Of a stretch of DNA of 64,000 nucleotides, positions 1 through 8,615 are shown one piece after another. Within the stretch, counting starts at the first letter, position 1, and each line of letters opens with the position of its first letter. This DNA comes from Borborobacter arsenicus (GTDB taxonomy: Bacteria > Pseudomonadota > Alphaproteobacteria > Rhizobiales > Rhizobiaceae): NCBI RefSeq assembly GCF_003934165.1, contig NZ_ML133511.1, forward strand, positions 1-64,000, written 5' to 3'. The notes beneath the pieces were generated by a model that did no database searches, had not been told where the DNA came from, and was given only the letters and a program-made list of their open reading frames with translations. A program made the translations under genes and the position numbers.

Positions 1-1024
1 CGAACCGGAACCCATGGAATATGTCCGCGTCTGCGACGTTTACGGCGCCGGCTTCTACTACATCCCGGGCACCGAAACCTGCCTGCGCGTCGGCGGCTAT
101 CTGCGCTACGACATCCGCGCCGGCGACGGCGGCTACGGCGGCCTGAACGACGTCAACGATCGTCTCGATGGCGGCACGGACGACACCTACTTCAAGCGTG
201 CCCGCGCTGCCGTGCAGCTCGACGCCCGTTCGGAAACCGAACTCGGCACCCTGCGCGCCTACATTCACCTCAACTTCAACTGGGATACTGGCGTCACTGC
301 TGATGCCCGCGATGCGACCGGTGCTATCATCGTCGGCTCGGGTAACGACACGACCACCACAACCGGTGTCGCCATCAACCACGCCTATATCGAACTCGGC
401 GGCTTCCGCATCGGTAAGACCGACTCGCTGTTCTCGACCTTCACCGGCTATGCCGGCGGCGTGATCCAGGACGACCTGGTCTTCTACGGTCCGTTCGACA
501 CCCACCAGATCGCCTACACCTACACCGGTGGCAACGGCTTCTCGGCTGCGGTCGCTCTGGAAGAAGGCAATGGCTCGACCTTCACGCTCGACTCCTATGT
601 CCCGCACGTCGTGGCCGGCGCGTCCTACACGCAGGGCTGGGGCGGTGTCTCGGCCGTCGTTGGCTATGACTCGGTCTGGGAAGAGTGGGCCGGTAAGGTT
701 CGCCTGGATGTCAACGCGACCGAGACCGTGTCGCTCTTCATCATGGGCGGCTGGCAGTCGGATGCCGACAAGCCGAACTTCTACGCCCAGTGGGGCGGCG
801 ATTGGGCTGTCTGGGGCGGCGGCTCGGCTCAGCTGACCGAAAAGGCCAAGCTGAACGTTCAGCTCTCCTACGACGAAGATGAGAACTTCGCTGCTGTTGC
901 CGGCGTGAACTACAGGCTGGTTCCTGGTCTGACCATCACCCCGGAAATCGCCTACACCGACAACTTTGATGTTGACGGCGTCGATGGCGTTGGCGGCTTC
1001 CTGCGCTTCCAGCGTAACTTCTAA
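1..1024 (+). CDS. Outer-membrane porin, 3' part (5' end outside window)
   Basis: This is the C-terminal part of a trimeric beta-barrel porin of the alphaproteobacterial Omp2b/RopA family, which lets small hydrophilic solutes cross the outer membrane. The reading frame is open from base 2, and the residues before the first methionine (EPEP) match the end of a processed signal-peptide junction, so the true start lies upstream. Typical porin features are the opening block with two cysteines (VRVCDVYG and TETCLRVGGYLRYD), alternating aromatic beta strands, and a C-terminal phenylalanine (LRFQRNF) recognised by the BAM complex. A strong terminator follows. Family assignment is firm; substrate is unknown. 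Confidence 0.9.
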   Translation, partial: EPEPMEYVRVCDVYGAGFYYIPGTETCLRVGGYLRYDIRAGDGGYGGLNDVNDRLDGGTDDTYFKRARAAVQLDARSETELGTLRAYIHLNFNWDTGVTADARDATGAIIVGSGNDTTTTTGVAINHAYIELGGFRIGKTDSLFSTFTGYAGGVIQDDLVFYGPFDTHQIAYTYTGGNGFSAAVALEEGNGSTFTLDSYVPHVVAGASYTQGWGGVSAVVGYDSVWEEWAGKVRLDVNATETVSLFIMGGWQSDADKPNFYAQWGGDWAVWGGGSAQLTEKAKLNVQLSYDEDENFAAVAGVNYRLVPGLTITPEIAYTDNFDVDGVDGVGGFLRFQRNF

Positions 1025-1053
1025 TGCGCTTTCGTAGCTTGATATGATCCAGG

Positions 1054-1089
1054 CAGCCCGGAACTTCGGTCCCGGGCTGTTGCTTTTTA
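1054..1089 (+). terminator. Rho-independent terminator of the porin gene
   Basis: An 8-bp GC-rich stem (cagcccgg at 1054-1061 with ccgggctg at 1072-1079) is followed by a T-rich run, 30 bases after the porin stop codon. Confidence 0.85.
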
Positions 1090-1150
1090 GAAGCTGGCGT
1101 TGGCGGGGCAGCACAAGGAGGGGTATCGCCGGAAGTGCAAAAACTAAGGC

Positions 1151-1186
1151 AAGAAATACGGCGGGGACCTGAATCCGTATTTTCTT
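1151..1186. repeat. Imperfect inverted repeat upstream of the integrase
   Basis: The arms aagaaatacgg (1151-1161) and ccgtattttctt (1175-1186) are complementary apart from one extra T, and are separated by 13 bases. The element lies in the AT-rich 277-base gap between the porin terminator and the recombinase start. It could be a recombinase core site or a regulatory hairpin; nothing here decides between these. Confidence 0.5.
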
Positions 1187-1301
1187 GAGACGGTTTGGTT
1201 AGAGGCTTCCAAAACTCTCACAACTATGTATTTGAACACCCAACAGGTACCCATATTTAATTTATTTTAGTGGTATTGGTTGGGTAAGGTGCAACCAGAA
1301 G

Positions 1302-2324
1302 ATGAAAATAGAACGTTTAGACGGACTGCCAAGTTCCGCCTCTTCTTACACGACAAACTATAGCTCGACGCTGAGTTTTGGCGAAGGCAGATTTAATATT
1401 GTCGAAAGCTTTTCTGTTTCTGAACTGTTTGAAAAATACAAGAATATTTTGTGGGAAGACGGAAATCACAAATATAATGTGAATTTCTTTATAGGAGAGC
1501 TGAACGAAATCCTTATGGGACAACGTTTCAGCACCTTTGACCAGAGCACTCTCGACGATCTCATCGGCTCCCTGCGCGAGCGCGGCAACAGTAACGCCAC
1601 CATCAACAGAAAGATGGCGGCGCTCAGCAAATTGCTGCGAAAGGCGTACAAGATGGGGGACATCCATAGCCTGCCGGAGTTCCGGCGGCAAAAAGAGCGG
1701 GCAGGCAGAATCCGCTTCCTCGAATATGGCGAGGAAGATCTCCTGTTTGCTGCGATAAAAAAGCGCTGCGAGAATTCCTATCGGCTCTGCATATTCCTGG
1801 TCGACACCGGCTGCCGTCTTGGTGAGGCACTCGGCCTGATCTGGAACGATATTCAGGGACATCGCGTGAGTTTCTGGATCACCAAATCCGGACGCAGCCG
1901 CACCGTGCCCCTGACGGCACGCGCCAAACAGACCGTGTGTGTGGAGCGCACGCATCAAAAGGGCCCGTTCTGCATGCTGACGGGCGCACGCTTCCGGGCC
2001 ATCTGGAACGAAGCCAAGGCGGAGGTGGGATTGGCCACCGATGTGCAGGTGGTCCCGCATATTCTCAGGCACACCTGCGCTTCCCGATTGGTTCAGGGTG
2101 GAATCGATATTCGCCGGGTACAGATGTGGCTAGGCCATCAGACGCTGCAGATGACAATGCGCTATGCGCATCTGGCGACGACCGACCTCGACGCCTGCGT
2201 CAACGTGCTCGACCGCGAATGCTATCGCGCGCACACGCCCAATCAGAGCAAAGAGGCGCCTTTCGCAGCAGAGAACAAGAGTTTCTCACGCCAGCCGCTG
2301 ACTATGGAGGAGAATTTCGGTTAG
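1302..2324 (+). CDS. Tyrosine recombinase / phage-type integrase
   Basis: This is a site-specific tyrosine recombinase of 340 residues. An N-terminal SAM-like DNA-binding region (about residues 58-125) is followed by a catalytic domain with the full active-site set: Arg172 (TGCRLGEALGL), Lys195 in the beta hairpin, His253 and Arg256 (HILRH), His279 (LGH) and the nucleophile Tyr288 (MRYAHL). The enzyme therefore looks intact. Its first ~200 bases are visibly more AT-rich than the neighbours, as is the gap upstream, which suggests horizontal acquisition. No excisionase, relaxase or other mobility gene and no tRNA is visible nearby. Its 3' end overlaps the convergent TetR gene by 39 bases. It is probably a remnant integrase rather than a housekeeping XerC/D. 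Confidence 0.85.
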   Translation: MKIERLDGLPSSASSYTTNYSSTLSFGEGRFNIVESFSVSELFEKYKNILWEDGNHKYNVNFFIGELNEILMGQRFSTFDQSTLDDLIGSLRERGNSNATINRKMAALSKLLRKAYKMGDIHSLPEFRRQKERAGRIRFLEYGEEDLLFAAIKKRCENSYRLCIFLVDTGCRLGEALGLIWNDIQGHRVSFWITKSGRSRTVPLTARAKQTVCVERTHQKGPFCMLTGARFRAIWNEAKAEVGLATDVQVVPHILRHTCASRLVQGGIDIRRVQMWLGHQTLQMTMRYAHLATTDLDACVNVLDRECYRAHTPNQSKEAPFAAENKSFSRQPLTMEENFG

Positions 2325-2834
2325 CGAGGCATTCGCAACGTCCTGCTCTTCGGGCGAAAGAATATCCACCCCGAACAGCCTCAGGGCACGCATGCCCTCC
2401 AGCGCCAGGAAGAAGACGAGAATCGCGCCCTCGTCTTCGGACGAGGCCTTCATCCGGTCCAGAAGGTCGCGATTGAAGCGCCTAACCGGCGCGAGAAAGT
2501 CGGGATTTTCCGCCAGCGCCGCTAAAACGCCGGACGGCGGAGGCTGGCGCTGCTTGAGCTCGGTGATGAAAAGCTCCAGATAGGCTGCGCCCAGCCCAGC
2601 GGCTTGATGTTTTTCCTTTTCATTCAAAGCCGCGCTGAAATCGGCAAGGTGCTGCTCCACCAGCGCCTCCAACAGTTTGGCCTTGCTGGGGAAATTATAA
2701 AGCAAGCCTCCCTTCGAGACGCCCGCCTGCTGCGCCACCGCGTCAAGCGACAGATGGCCAGGCCCCACCTCGCGCGCCACCTGGCCGGCGGCCTTGAGGA
2801 TTCTGTCGCGCGAACTCATCTTGATATCGGTCAT
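2286..2834 (-). CDS. TetR/AcrR-family regulator of the adjacent RND pump
   Basis: This is a TetR-family repressor of about 182 residues. The N-terminal helix-turn-helix is recognisable (LSLDAVAQQAGVSKGGLLYN, then FPSK), and the C-terminal ligand-binding half has a plausible TetR_C helical pattern. I chose the ATG at 2834; a TTG at 2861 would overlap the operator, and an ATG at 2819 is also possible. The gene is divergent from the efflux adaptor at 2982, and a perfect palindrome lies between the two, so local repression of the pump and of itself is likely. Its 3' end overlaps the convergent integrase gene by 39 bases. The effector is unknown. Confidence 0.85.
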   Translation of the reverse strand: MTDIKMSSRDRILKAAGQVAREVGPGHLSLDAVAQQAGVSKGGLLYNFPSKAKLLEALVEQHLADFSAALNEKEKHQAAGLGAAYLELFITELKQRQPPPSGVLAALAENPDFLAPVRRFNRDLLDRMKASSEDEGAILVFFLALEGMRALRLFGVDILSPEEQDVANASLTEILLHSQRLA

Positions 2835-2854
2835 GAAAACGACCTTAGCCGAGG

Positions 2855-2887
2855 TTGACAATACCGTCCAGACGGTACAGTTATATT
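2855..2887 (+). promoter_or_regulatory. Palindromic TetR operator with a -35-like box, RND operon
   Basis: A perfect palindrome (taccgtc-ca-gacggta, 2862-2877) lies between the divergent regulator and the efflux operon. A consensus TTGACA (2855-2860) directly precedes it. The best -10 (TATATT, 2882-2887) sits 21 bases downstream, longer than optimal, so the exact promoter is uncertain; the operator is convincing. Confidence 0.7.
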
Positions 2888-2981
2888 TTCAAACCGTGCG
2901 TTTTGGTTTAGCCGTTTGGTTCAACCGAGCGCTGCGACGCGTCTATTCCTGCGCCACCCTTGTTCCTGCCGGTAGCCCTTC

Positions 2982-4172
2982 ATGATCAAACGATTCATCA
3001 TCGCCCTCATTCTTCTCGTTGTCGTGGTCGGCGGCATCGTTGGCTTCAACATGTTCCGCGACCGGGCGATTGAGCAGTTTTTCGCCAATATGCCGGTGGC
3101 ATCGGTGACGGTACCGACCGAAGTCGTCGAGCCGCAGGCCTGGACGCCAGGCATCGAGGCGCTTGGCACAGTCAACGCCTCCCAGGGCGTGGACCTGACG
3201 GTGGAGACGACCGGCGTGGTCAAGGAGGTGCTGTTCAAGGCCAATCAGCAGGTCAAGGATGGCGACATCCTCCTCCAGCTGGACGATGCCGTCGAGAAGG
3301 CCGACCTGGAAGCCGGCAAGACACAGACCGCACTTTACAAAACCACGCTTGACCGCGCGACCGAGCTGCGAAAGCGCGGCGTCGGCTCGGATGTCACACT
3401 GGACCAGGCGCGCACGGCCTTTTCCGCGTCGGAATCGCAGGTCGCCAAGCTGCAAGCGGTGCTGGACCAGAAGCAGTTGTGGGCGCCCTTTTCCGGCACG
3501 ATCGGTATTCCGCGGGTCGAGCTTGGCCAGTATCTCGCACCCGGCACCATCGTGGCAACGCTCCAGGACCTGGAGACCATGCGCGCGGATTTCTCTATCC
3601 CCGAGCAGCAGATTGGCCTGCTCAAGATCGGCAGGCCGGTGCGGTTCGGCGTCACTGCCGACGACATGCCCTTTGTCGGCACCATCAAGGGCATTGAACC
3701 CAAGGTCGACCCCACCTCCCGCATGGTGACCGTGCGTGCCGAGATCACCAATCCGGAAGGCAGGCTCACTCCCGGCCAGTTCGTACAGGTCGAGGTCGTG
3801 CTGCCGGAGGAAAAGGATGTGCTTACCGTGGCGCAAACCGCCCTGGTCACCAGCCTTTACGGCGACTTCATCTATGTCGTGCGCCCGGCGAACGCCGGGA
3901 ACGGCGCTGCCCCGGCACCAGCTGCCGCGCCTGCCGATGGAGCAGCAGCCGCCACCTCGGATGACGCTGCCGAGCCGGCGCTCGTCGCTACCCAGATCTT
4001 CATCAAGCCCGGACGCCGCTCGCACGGCCTCGTCGAGATACTGGAGGGTATCAAGCCCGGTGACCAGGTGGTCACCGCCGGCCAGAACCGGCTATCCAAT
4101 GGCACGCCCGTAAAAGTCGACAACACCGTCAACCCGGCCGCTCCGGCCCAGAAACAGCCGGCGGTCCAATGA
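2982..4172 (+). CDS. RND efflux periplasmic adaptor (membrane fusion protein)
   Basis: This is the adaptor that links an inner-membrane RND pump to an outer-membrane channel. The 396-residue protein starts with an uncleaved or lipid-free membrane anchor (IIALILLVVVVGGIVGFNMF), followed by a biotinyl-lipoyl-like half, a short alpha hairpin, the second lipoyl half (WAPFSGTIG), a beta-barrel domain and a membrane-proximal domain. An alanine-rich low-complexity insert lies near residues 300-330. The gene overlaps the pump gene by ATGA, so the two are translationally coupled. No outer-membrane channel gene is nearby, so it probably uses a TolC-type protein encoded elsewhere. Confidence 0.9.
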   Translation: MIKRFIIALILLVVVVGGIVGFNMFRDRAIEQFFANMPVASVTVPTEVVEPQAWTPGIEALGTVNASQGVDLTVETTGVVKEVLFKANQQVKDGDILLQLDDAVEKADLEAGKTQTALYKTTLDRATELRKRGVGSDVTLDQARTAFSASESQVAKLQAVLDQKQLWAPFSGTIGIPRVELGQYLAPGTIVATLQDLETMRADFSIPEQQIGLLKIGRPVRFGVTADDMPFVGTIKGIEPKVDPTSRMVTVRAEITNPEGRLTPGQFVQVEVVLPEEKDVLTVAQTALVTSLYGDFIYVVRPANAGNGAAPAPAAAPADGAAAATSDDAAEPALVATQIFIKPGRRSHGLVEILEGIKPGDQVVTAGQNRLSNGTPVKVDNTVNPAAPAQKQPAVQ

Positions 4173-7100
4173 GCTTCTCCGATATTTTCATCCGCCGGCC
4201 CGTGCTTTCGACGGTCGTGGCCTTCATGATCCTGCTGCTCGGCATCCAGGGCATATTCAACCTGTCGGTACGCGAATATCCCGAGGTCGAGGAAACCGTC
4301 ATTACCATCACGACGGCCTATCCGGGCGCCAGTGCCGATCTCATCCAGGGCTTCATCACCTCGCCGATCGCTGCCGCGGTTTCGACCACGGAAAACATCG
4401 ACTATGTCACCTCGCAGAGCCGGCCTTCCGCCAGCGTGGTGACGGTGCAGATGAAGCTCGGCTCCAATCCCGACATCGCCCTCACCGAGGTCATGTCGAA
4501 AGTGCAGCAGGTCAAGAGCCAGTTGCCGCAGGACGCCGAGGACCCGACCATCGTCAAGGGTACGGGCATGCAGTTCGCCATCATGTATCTGGCGATGCAA
4601 AACCCGAACATGACTTCCGAGCAACTTACCGAATATATCGAGCGCGTCATCCGCCCGCGCGTTTCGACCATCCAGGGCGTTGCCGAAGTGCAGATTCTGG
4701 GCGCCGCCAACTATTCGATGCGGATATGGATCGATCCGATCCGCCTTGCCGCCCGCGGCCTTACCGCCGGCGAGGTGCTTAACGCCATCAACTCGTCGAA
4801 CTTTCTCGCCGCCCCCGGCAAGACCAAGAACGACTATGTCGCCTATTCCATCACCATGCAGTCGACGCTGCAGACTCCGGAAGCTTTCGGTGCCCTGCCG
4901 TTGCGCTCCGATAGCAACGGCGTGATCAGACTACGCGACGTAGCCGATGTCGAACTGGCAGCCGAAAGCACCGACACCGTCGTCAATTTCAACGGCGAGC
5001 CCGGCACATTCATTGGCATCTTCCCCACCCCTTCGGCCAATCCGCTCGACACGGCAGCTGCCGTCATCGACGAGTTGCCGGCCATCCAGGCAAGCCTTCC
5101 TGAGGGCATGACCATCACCATGGTCTATGACGCGACCGAGACGATCAGCGCGTCGATCAAGGAGGTGTTCAAGACGATTGCCGAGGCGGTCGCCATCGTC
5201 GTGCTGGTGATCCTGCTCTTCCTCGGTTCCTTCCGCTCGGTGCTGATGCCGATCGTCACCATTCCGCTATCTCTGGTCGGTGTCTGCTTCATTCTGCTGT
5301 CGATGGGCTACTCGATCAATCTGCTGTCGCTGCTGGCCATGGTGCTTGCCATCGGCCTGGTGGTGGACGACGCCATTGTGGTGGTGGAAAACATCCACCG
5401 CCACATGGAAGAAGGCATGACGCCGATGCAGGCCGCCTTCAAGGGCATGCGCGAGATCTTCGGCCCGGTGGTGGCCATGACCATCACGCTGGCGGCCGTG
5501 TTTGCGCCGCTCGCCTTCACCGGAGGGCTCACCGGCTCGCTGTTCCGCGAATTCGCCGTCACCCTTGCAGGTGCGGTGATCATTTCGGGTTTCGTGGCCG
5601 TCACCATCACGCCGATGATGTCGGCGCGCATTCTCAAGCCCGGCCACAGCCGGTTCCAGGGCTTCATCGACCGGACGTTCGATCGCATCGCCAACGGTTA
5701 TGAACGGCTAGTCTTCGGCTCGCTCAAATATCGTCCGGTGACACTGATGGTGGTGGTCGCGCTGATGGGCGCCACCGGCTTCATGTTCATGAAGACTTCC
5801 AGCGAATTGGCGCCGGAAGAAGATGTCGGGGCGCTGTTTTCGCTGATCCAGGCGCCGCGCTATGCAACGAGCGAATATACCAGCCTCTATGCCGACCAGA
5901 TTCGCGACCTCACCAAGGACCTGCCCGAACTGCGCGCGAATTTCTCCATCGTCGGCATGGGCGGCGAGACCAATAGCGGCTTTGCGGTCTGGGCCTTCAA
6001 GGACTGGGCTGAGCGCGAGCGCTCGCAAAAGGAGATACAGCAGGACATCCAGGGTCGCCTGTCCAAGGTTTCGGGTACGCAGGCGCTGGTCTTTGCACCG
6101 CCCTCGCTGCCCGGCGCCGGTGGCGGGCTGCCGATCTCCATGGTCATCCAGTCGACCGGCGACCCAAGCGAGGTGTTCGAGGTTGCCGACCGCATTAAGC
6201 AGGAGGCGGAAGCCTCCGGCCGATTCATCGTCGTGCAGAATTCGCTGTCCTTCGACGCGCCGCAGGTGACCGTCACCATCGACCGCGATCGCGCAGCTGC
6301 ACTCAACTTGCCGATCCGCGACATCGGCTCCACGCTCGGCCTTCTGGTCGGCGGCGGGTCCATCGCGCAGTTCGACCGCGATTCCAACAGCTACGACATC
6401 ATCACCCAGGTGCCGCAGAAATATCGCGAAAACCCAGAAGAACTCGGCAAGTTCTATGTCCGCAGCATGTCGGGCGAAATGGTGCCACTTTCTGCCGTGG
6501 TCAATATCGAGACCAATGCCTCGCCCTCATCCATCGAGCAGTTCAACCAGTTGAACTCGGCGACGATCTCGGCCCTGCCGGTGCCGGGCGTCACCACCGG
6601 AACCGGATTGGCGACGATCGAGGAAATTGCCCAGCCGCTGATGCCGGCCGGTTTCTTCACCGATTATTCGGGCCAGTCGCGGCTGGAAAAAGATCAGGGC
6701 AATACGATTATCATCGCCTTCGGCCTCGCCGTCATCGTCATCTATCTGGTGCTGGCGGCGCAGTTCGAAAGCTTCCGCGATCCGCTCATCATCATGATGT
6801 CGGTGCCGCTGTCGATCTTCGGCGCCATCGTGCCGCTCAATCTCGGTCTCGGCACGCTCAACATCTACACGCAGGTCGGCCTGATCACGCTGATCGGCCT
6901 CATCACCAAGCACGGCATCTTGCTGGTGGAGTTCGCCAACCAGCAGCGAGAGGAACATGGGCTGTCGCGGCGCGAAGCCATCGTTGCCTCGGCCAAGGTG
7001 CGGTTGCGTCCGATCCTGATGACCACGGCTGCCATGGCGCTCGGCGTCGTGCCGTTGATCACCGCGGCCGGTGCAGGTGCGGCCGCACGCTACTCGATGG

Positions 7101-7243
7101 GCCTGGTGATCTTTTCGGGCATTCTGGTTGGAACGATGTTCACGCTCTTCGTGGTGCCGATGTTCTACACCATCATCTCGGAAAAGGAGATCGTGCACCG
7201 CAGCGCCACCGAGCCGGAGACGGCTCCTGCCGCTCAATCCTGA
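4169..7243 (+). CDS. RND multidrug efflux permease (HAE1 family)
   Basis: This is a 1024-residue inner-membrane proton/drug antiporter of the AcrB/MexF type. The opening (FIRRPVLSTV) is typical. The essential TM4 aspartate pair (GLVVDDAIVVVEN, near residue 400) and the TM10 lysine (GLITKHGILL, near residue 913) that form the proton relay are both present, and the length is normal. It overlaps the adaptor gene by four bases and ends at a strong terminator, so the operon is bicistronic. The substrate cannot be read from sequence. Confidence 0.93.
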   Translation: MSFSDIFIRRPVLSTVVAFMILLLGIQGIFNLSVREYPEVEETVITITTAYPGASADLIQGFITSPIAAAVSTTENIDYVTSQSRPSASVVTVQMKLGSNPDIALTEVMSKVQQVKSQLPQDAEDPTIVKGTGMQFAIMYLAMQNPNMTSEQLTEYIERVIRPRVSTIQGVAEVQILGAANYSMRIWIDPIRLAARGLTAGEVLNAINSSNFLAAPGKTKNDYVAYSITMQSTLQTPEAFGALPLRSDSNGVIRLRDVADVELAAESTDTVVNFNGEPGTFIGIFPTPSANPLDTAAAVIDELPAIQASLPEGMTITMVYDATETISASIKEVFKTIAEAVAIVVLVILLFLGSFRSVLMPIVTIPLSLVGVCFILLSMGYSINLLSLLAMVLAIGLVVDDAIVVVENIHRHMEEGMTPMQAAFKGMREIFGPVVAMTITLAAVFAPLAFTGGLTGSLFREFAVTLAGAVIISGFVAVTITPMMSARILKPGHSRFQGFIDRTFDRIANGYERLVFGSLKYRPVTLMVVVALMGATGFMFMKTSSELAPEEDVGALFSLIQAPRYATSEYTSLYADQIRDLTKDLPELRANFSIVGMGGETNSGFAVWAFKDWAERERSQKEIQQDIQGRLSKVSGTQALVFAPPSLPGAGGGLPISMVIQSTGDPSEVFEVADRIKQEAEASGRFIVVQNSLSFDAPQVTVTIDRDRAAALNLPIRDIGSTLGLLVGGGSIAQFDRDSNSYDIITQVPQKYRENPEELGKFYVRSMSGEMVPLSAVVNIETNASPSSIEQFNQLNSATISALPVPGVTTGTGLATIEEIAQPLMPAGFFTDYSGQSRLEKDQGNTIIIAFGLAVIVIYLVLAAQFESFRDPLIIMMSVPLSIFGAIVPLNLGLGTLNIYTQVGLITLIGLITKHGILLVEFANQQREEHGLSRREAIVASAKVRLRPILMTTAAMALGVVPLITAAGAGAAARYSMGLVIFSGILVGTMFTLFVVPMFYTIISEKEIVHRSATEPETAPAAQS

Positions 7244-7263
7244 TTTTCGGGATCAAGCTCGAA

Positions 7264-7287
7264 GGGCCGGCACGCCGGCCCTTTTTC
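7264..7287 (+). terminator. Rho-independent terminator of the RND operon
   Basis: A 7-bp perfect GC stem (gggccgg / ccggccc, loop cacg) is followed by five Ts, 20 bases after the permease stop. Confidence 0.9.
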
Positions 7288-7400
7288 ATTGCAGGACCTG
7301 CCGTTTCTTCGGATCCAGAATTTTTGTACCGGCCCGGCGGGGAATAGGTTATTGCTGGCGCGGCTTTCGCCGACCAGCATCCATTTTCTTCGAGTTCGCC

Positions 7401-8513
7401 ATGACCACACGCCCGCCCCTGACGCCGATCATCGACGCCCTGCCCTCCACCGTTCCCTTTGTCGGCCCGGAAGCCCAGCAGCGCGCCAGCGGCCACGTAT
7501 TTCGTGCGCGCATCGGCGCCAATGAAAGCAGCTTCGGCCCCTCGCCCCGCGTCATCGCGCGCATGCAGGAAGTCGCCCGCGACATGTGGATGTATTGCGA
7601 CCCGGACAATTACGATCTTCGCATGGCGCTCGCCGCCCATCTCGGCCTCGGCAAGGACAATGTCGCGGTCGGCGAAGGCATAGACGGTCTGCTCAGCCTG
7701 GCGGTGCGCATGTATGTCTCGCCCGGTGATGCGGTTATCACCTCTCTCGGCGCCTACCCGACCTTCAATTTCCACGTCGCCGGCGTGGGCGGCAGGCTGG
7801 TTGTCGTTCCTTACGAAAACGACCGTGAAAGCCTTGATGGCCTGCTGGAAGCGGTCAAGCGCGAGAAGGCGCCGCTGGTCTATCTGTCCAATCCCGACAA
7901 CCCCATGGGCACCTGGTGGGAATCGGACGAGCTGATCCGCTTCATGGATGCGCTGCCGCAGACCACGATGCTCATTCTCGATGAAGCCTATGGCGAGACC
8001 GCACCAGCCTCCGCGCTGCCGCCGGTGGAGGTCGAGCGCGTCAACCTGCTGCGCATGCGCACCTTCTCCAAGGCTTATGGCCTGGCCGGCATACGCTGCG
8101 GCTATGCCTTTGCCGACGCCCAGGTCATCGCGAATGTCGAGAAGATCCGCAACCATTATGGGGTCAGCCGCATGGCGCAGATCGCCGGGCTGGAAGCGTT
8201 GGCCGACCAGTCCTATCTCTCCAGCGTCATCGCCAGGGTCGCGGCCGCGCGCGATCGTATTTCGGGCATCGCCCGCGAAAACGGACTTGCGCCCATACAA
8301 TCCGCCACCAATTTCGTGACCGTGGATTGCGGCCGAGATGCCGACTTCGCCATGAAGGTGATGCAGAACCTGCTTGGACGCGACGTCTTCATCCGCAAGC
8401 CGATGGCGCCGGTGCTCAACCGCTGCATCCGTATCAGCGTCGGGCTCGACCACGAACTCGACGTCCTTGCCGAGGAACTGCCCGCAGCACTGGCCGCCGC
8501 ACGCGCCAACTGA
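7401..8513 (+). CDS. PLP-dependent aminotransferase, HisC-like (class I/II)
   Basis: This is a fold-type I pyridoxal-phosphate aminotransferase of 370 residues resembling histidinol-phosphate aminotransferase. Visible motifs are SNPDNPMGT (the Asn that contacts PLP), LDEAYGE (PLP ring aspartate and tyrosine) and RTFSKAYGLAGIRCGY, which carries the Schiff-base lysine. A longer in-frame opening reaches back into the upstream pump gene, but the ATG at 7401 gives the family start (TPIIDALPSTVPFVGPE). The gene stands alone between the RND terminator and the leucine operon promoter. It may be a secondary HisC or act on another amino acid; the substrate is not determinable. Confidence 0.85.
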   Translation: MTTRPPLTPIIDALPSTVPFVGPEAQQRASGHVFRARIGANESSFGPSPRVIARMQEVARDMWMYCDPDNYDLRMALAAHLGLGKDNVAVGEGIDGLLSLAVRMYVSPGDAVITSLGAYPTFNFHVAGVGGRLVVVPYENDRESLDGLLEAVKREKAPLVYLSNPDNPMGTWWESDELIRFMDALPQTTMLILDEAYGETAPASALPPVEVERVNLLRMRTFSKAYGLAGIRCGYAFADAQVIANVEKIRNHYGVSRMAQIAGLEALADQSYLSSVIARVAAARDRISGIARENGLAPIQSATNFVTVDCGRDADFAMKVMQNLLGRDVFIRKPMAPVLNRCIRISVGLDHELDVLAEELPAALAAARAN

Positions 8514-8565
8514 CGAACAACGATACGGATTTTCTCGCAGGCCAGGCGGTTTTCCACAGCACCGC

Positions 8566-8594
8566 TTGAAATAATTGAACGTTCGTTTTATTCT
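8566..8594 (+). promoter_or_regulatory. Promoter with embedded palindrome for the leucine catabolic operon
   Basis: TTGAAA (8566-8571) and TATTCT (8589-8594) are separated by exactly 17 bases, and the palindrome gaacgttc (8577-8584) sits inside the spacer. A GGGAGG Shine-Dalgarno follows before the ATG at 8616. The layout fits autorepression by the first gene product, a TetR regulator. Confidence 0.65.
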
Positions 8595-8615
8595 TGCTTT
8601 CAATAGGGAGGCAAG

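Noticed and set aside
4951-6386. Long minus-strand open frames in the RND genes, and similar antisense frames in other high-GC genes
   Set aside because: They mirror the codon structure of the real genes, are rich in Arg/His/Gln, and have no start signals. They are shadows.
7128-7400. An open frame running upstream of the aminotransferase into the RND permease
   Set aside because: It is the permease gene read in another frame. The family start is the ATG at 7401.
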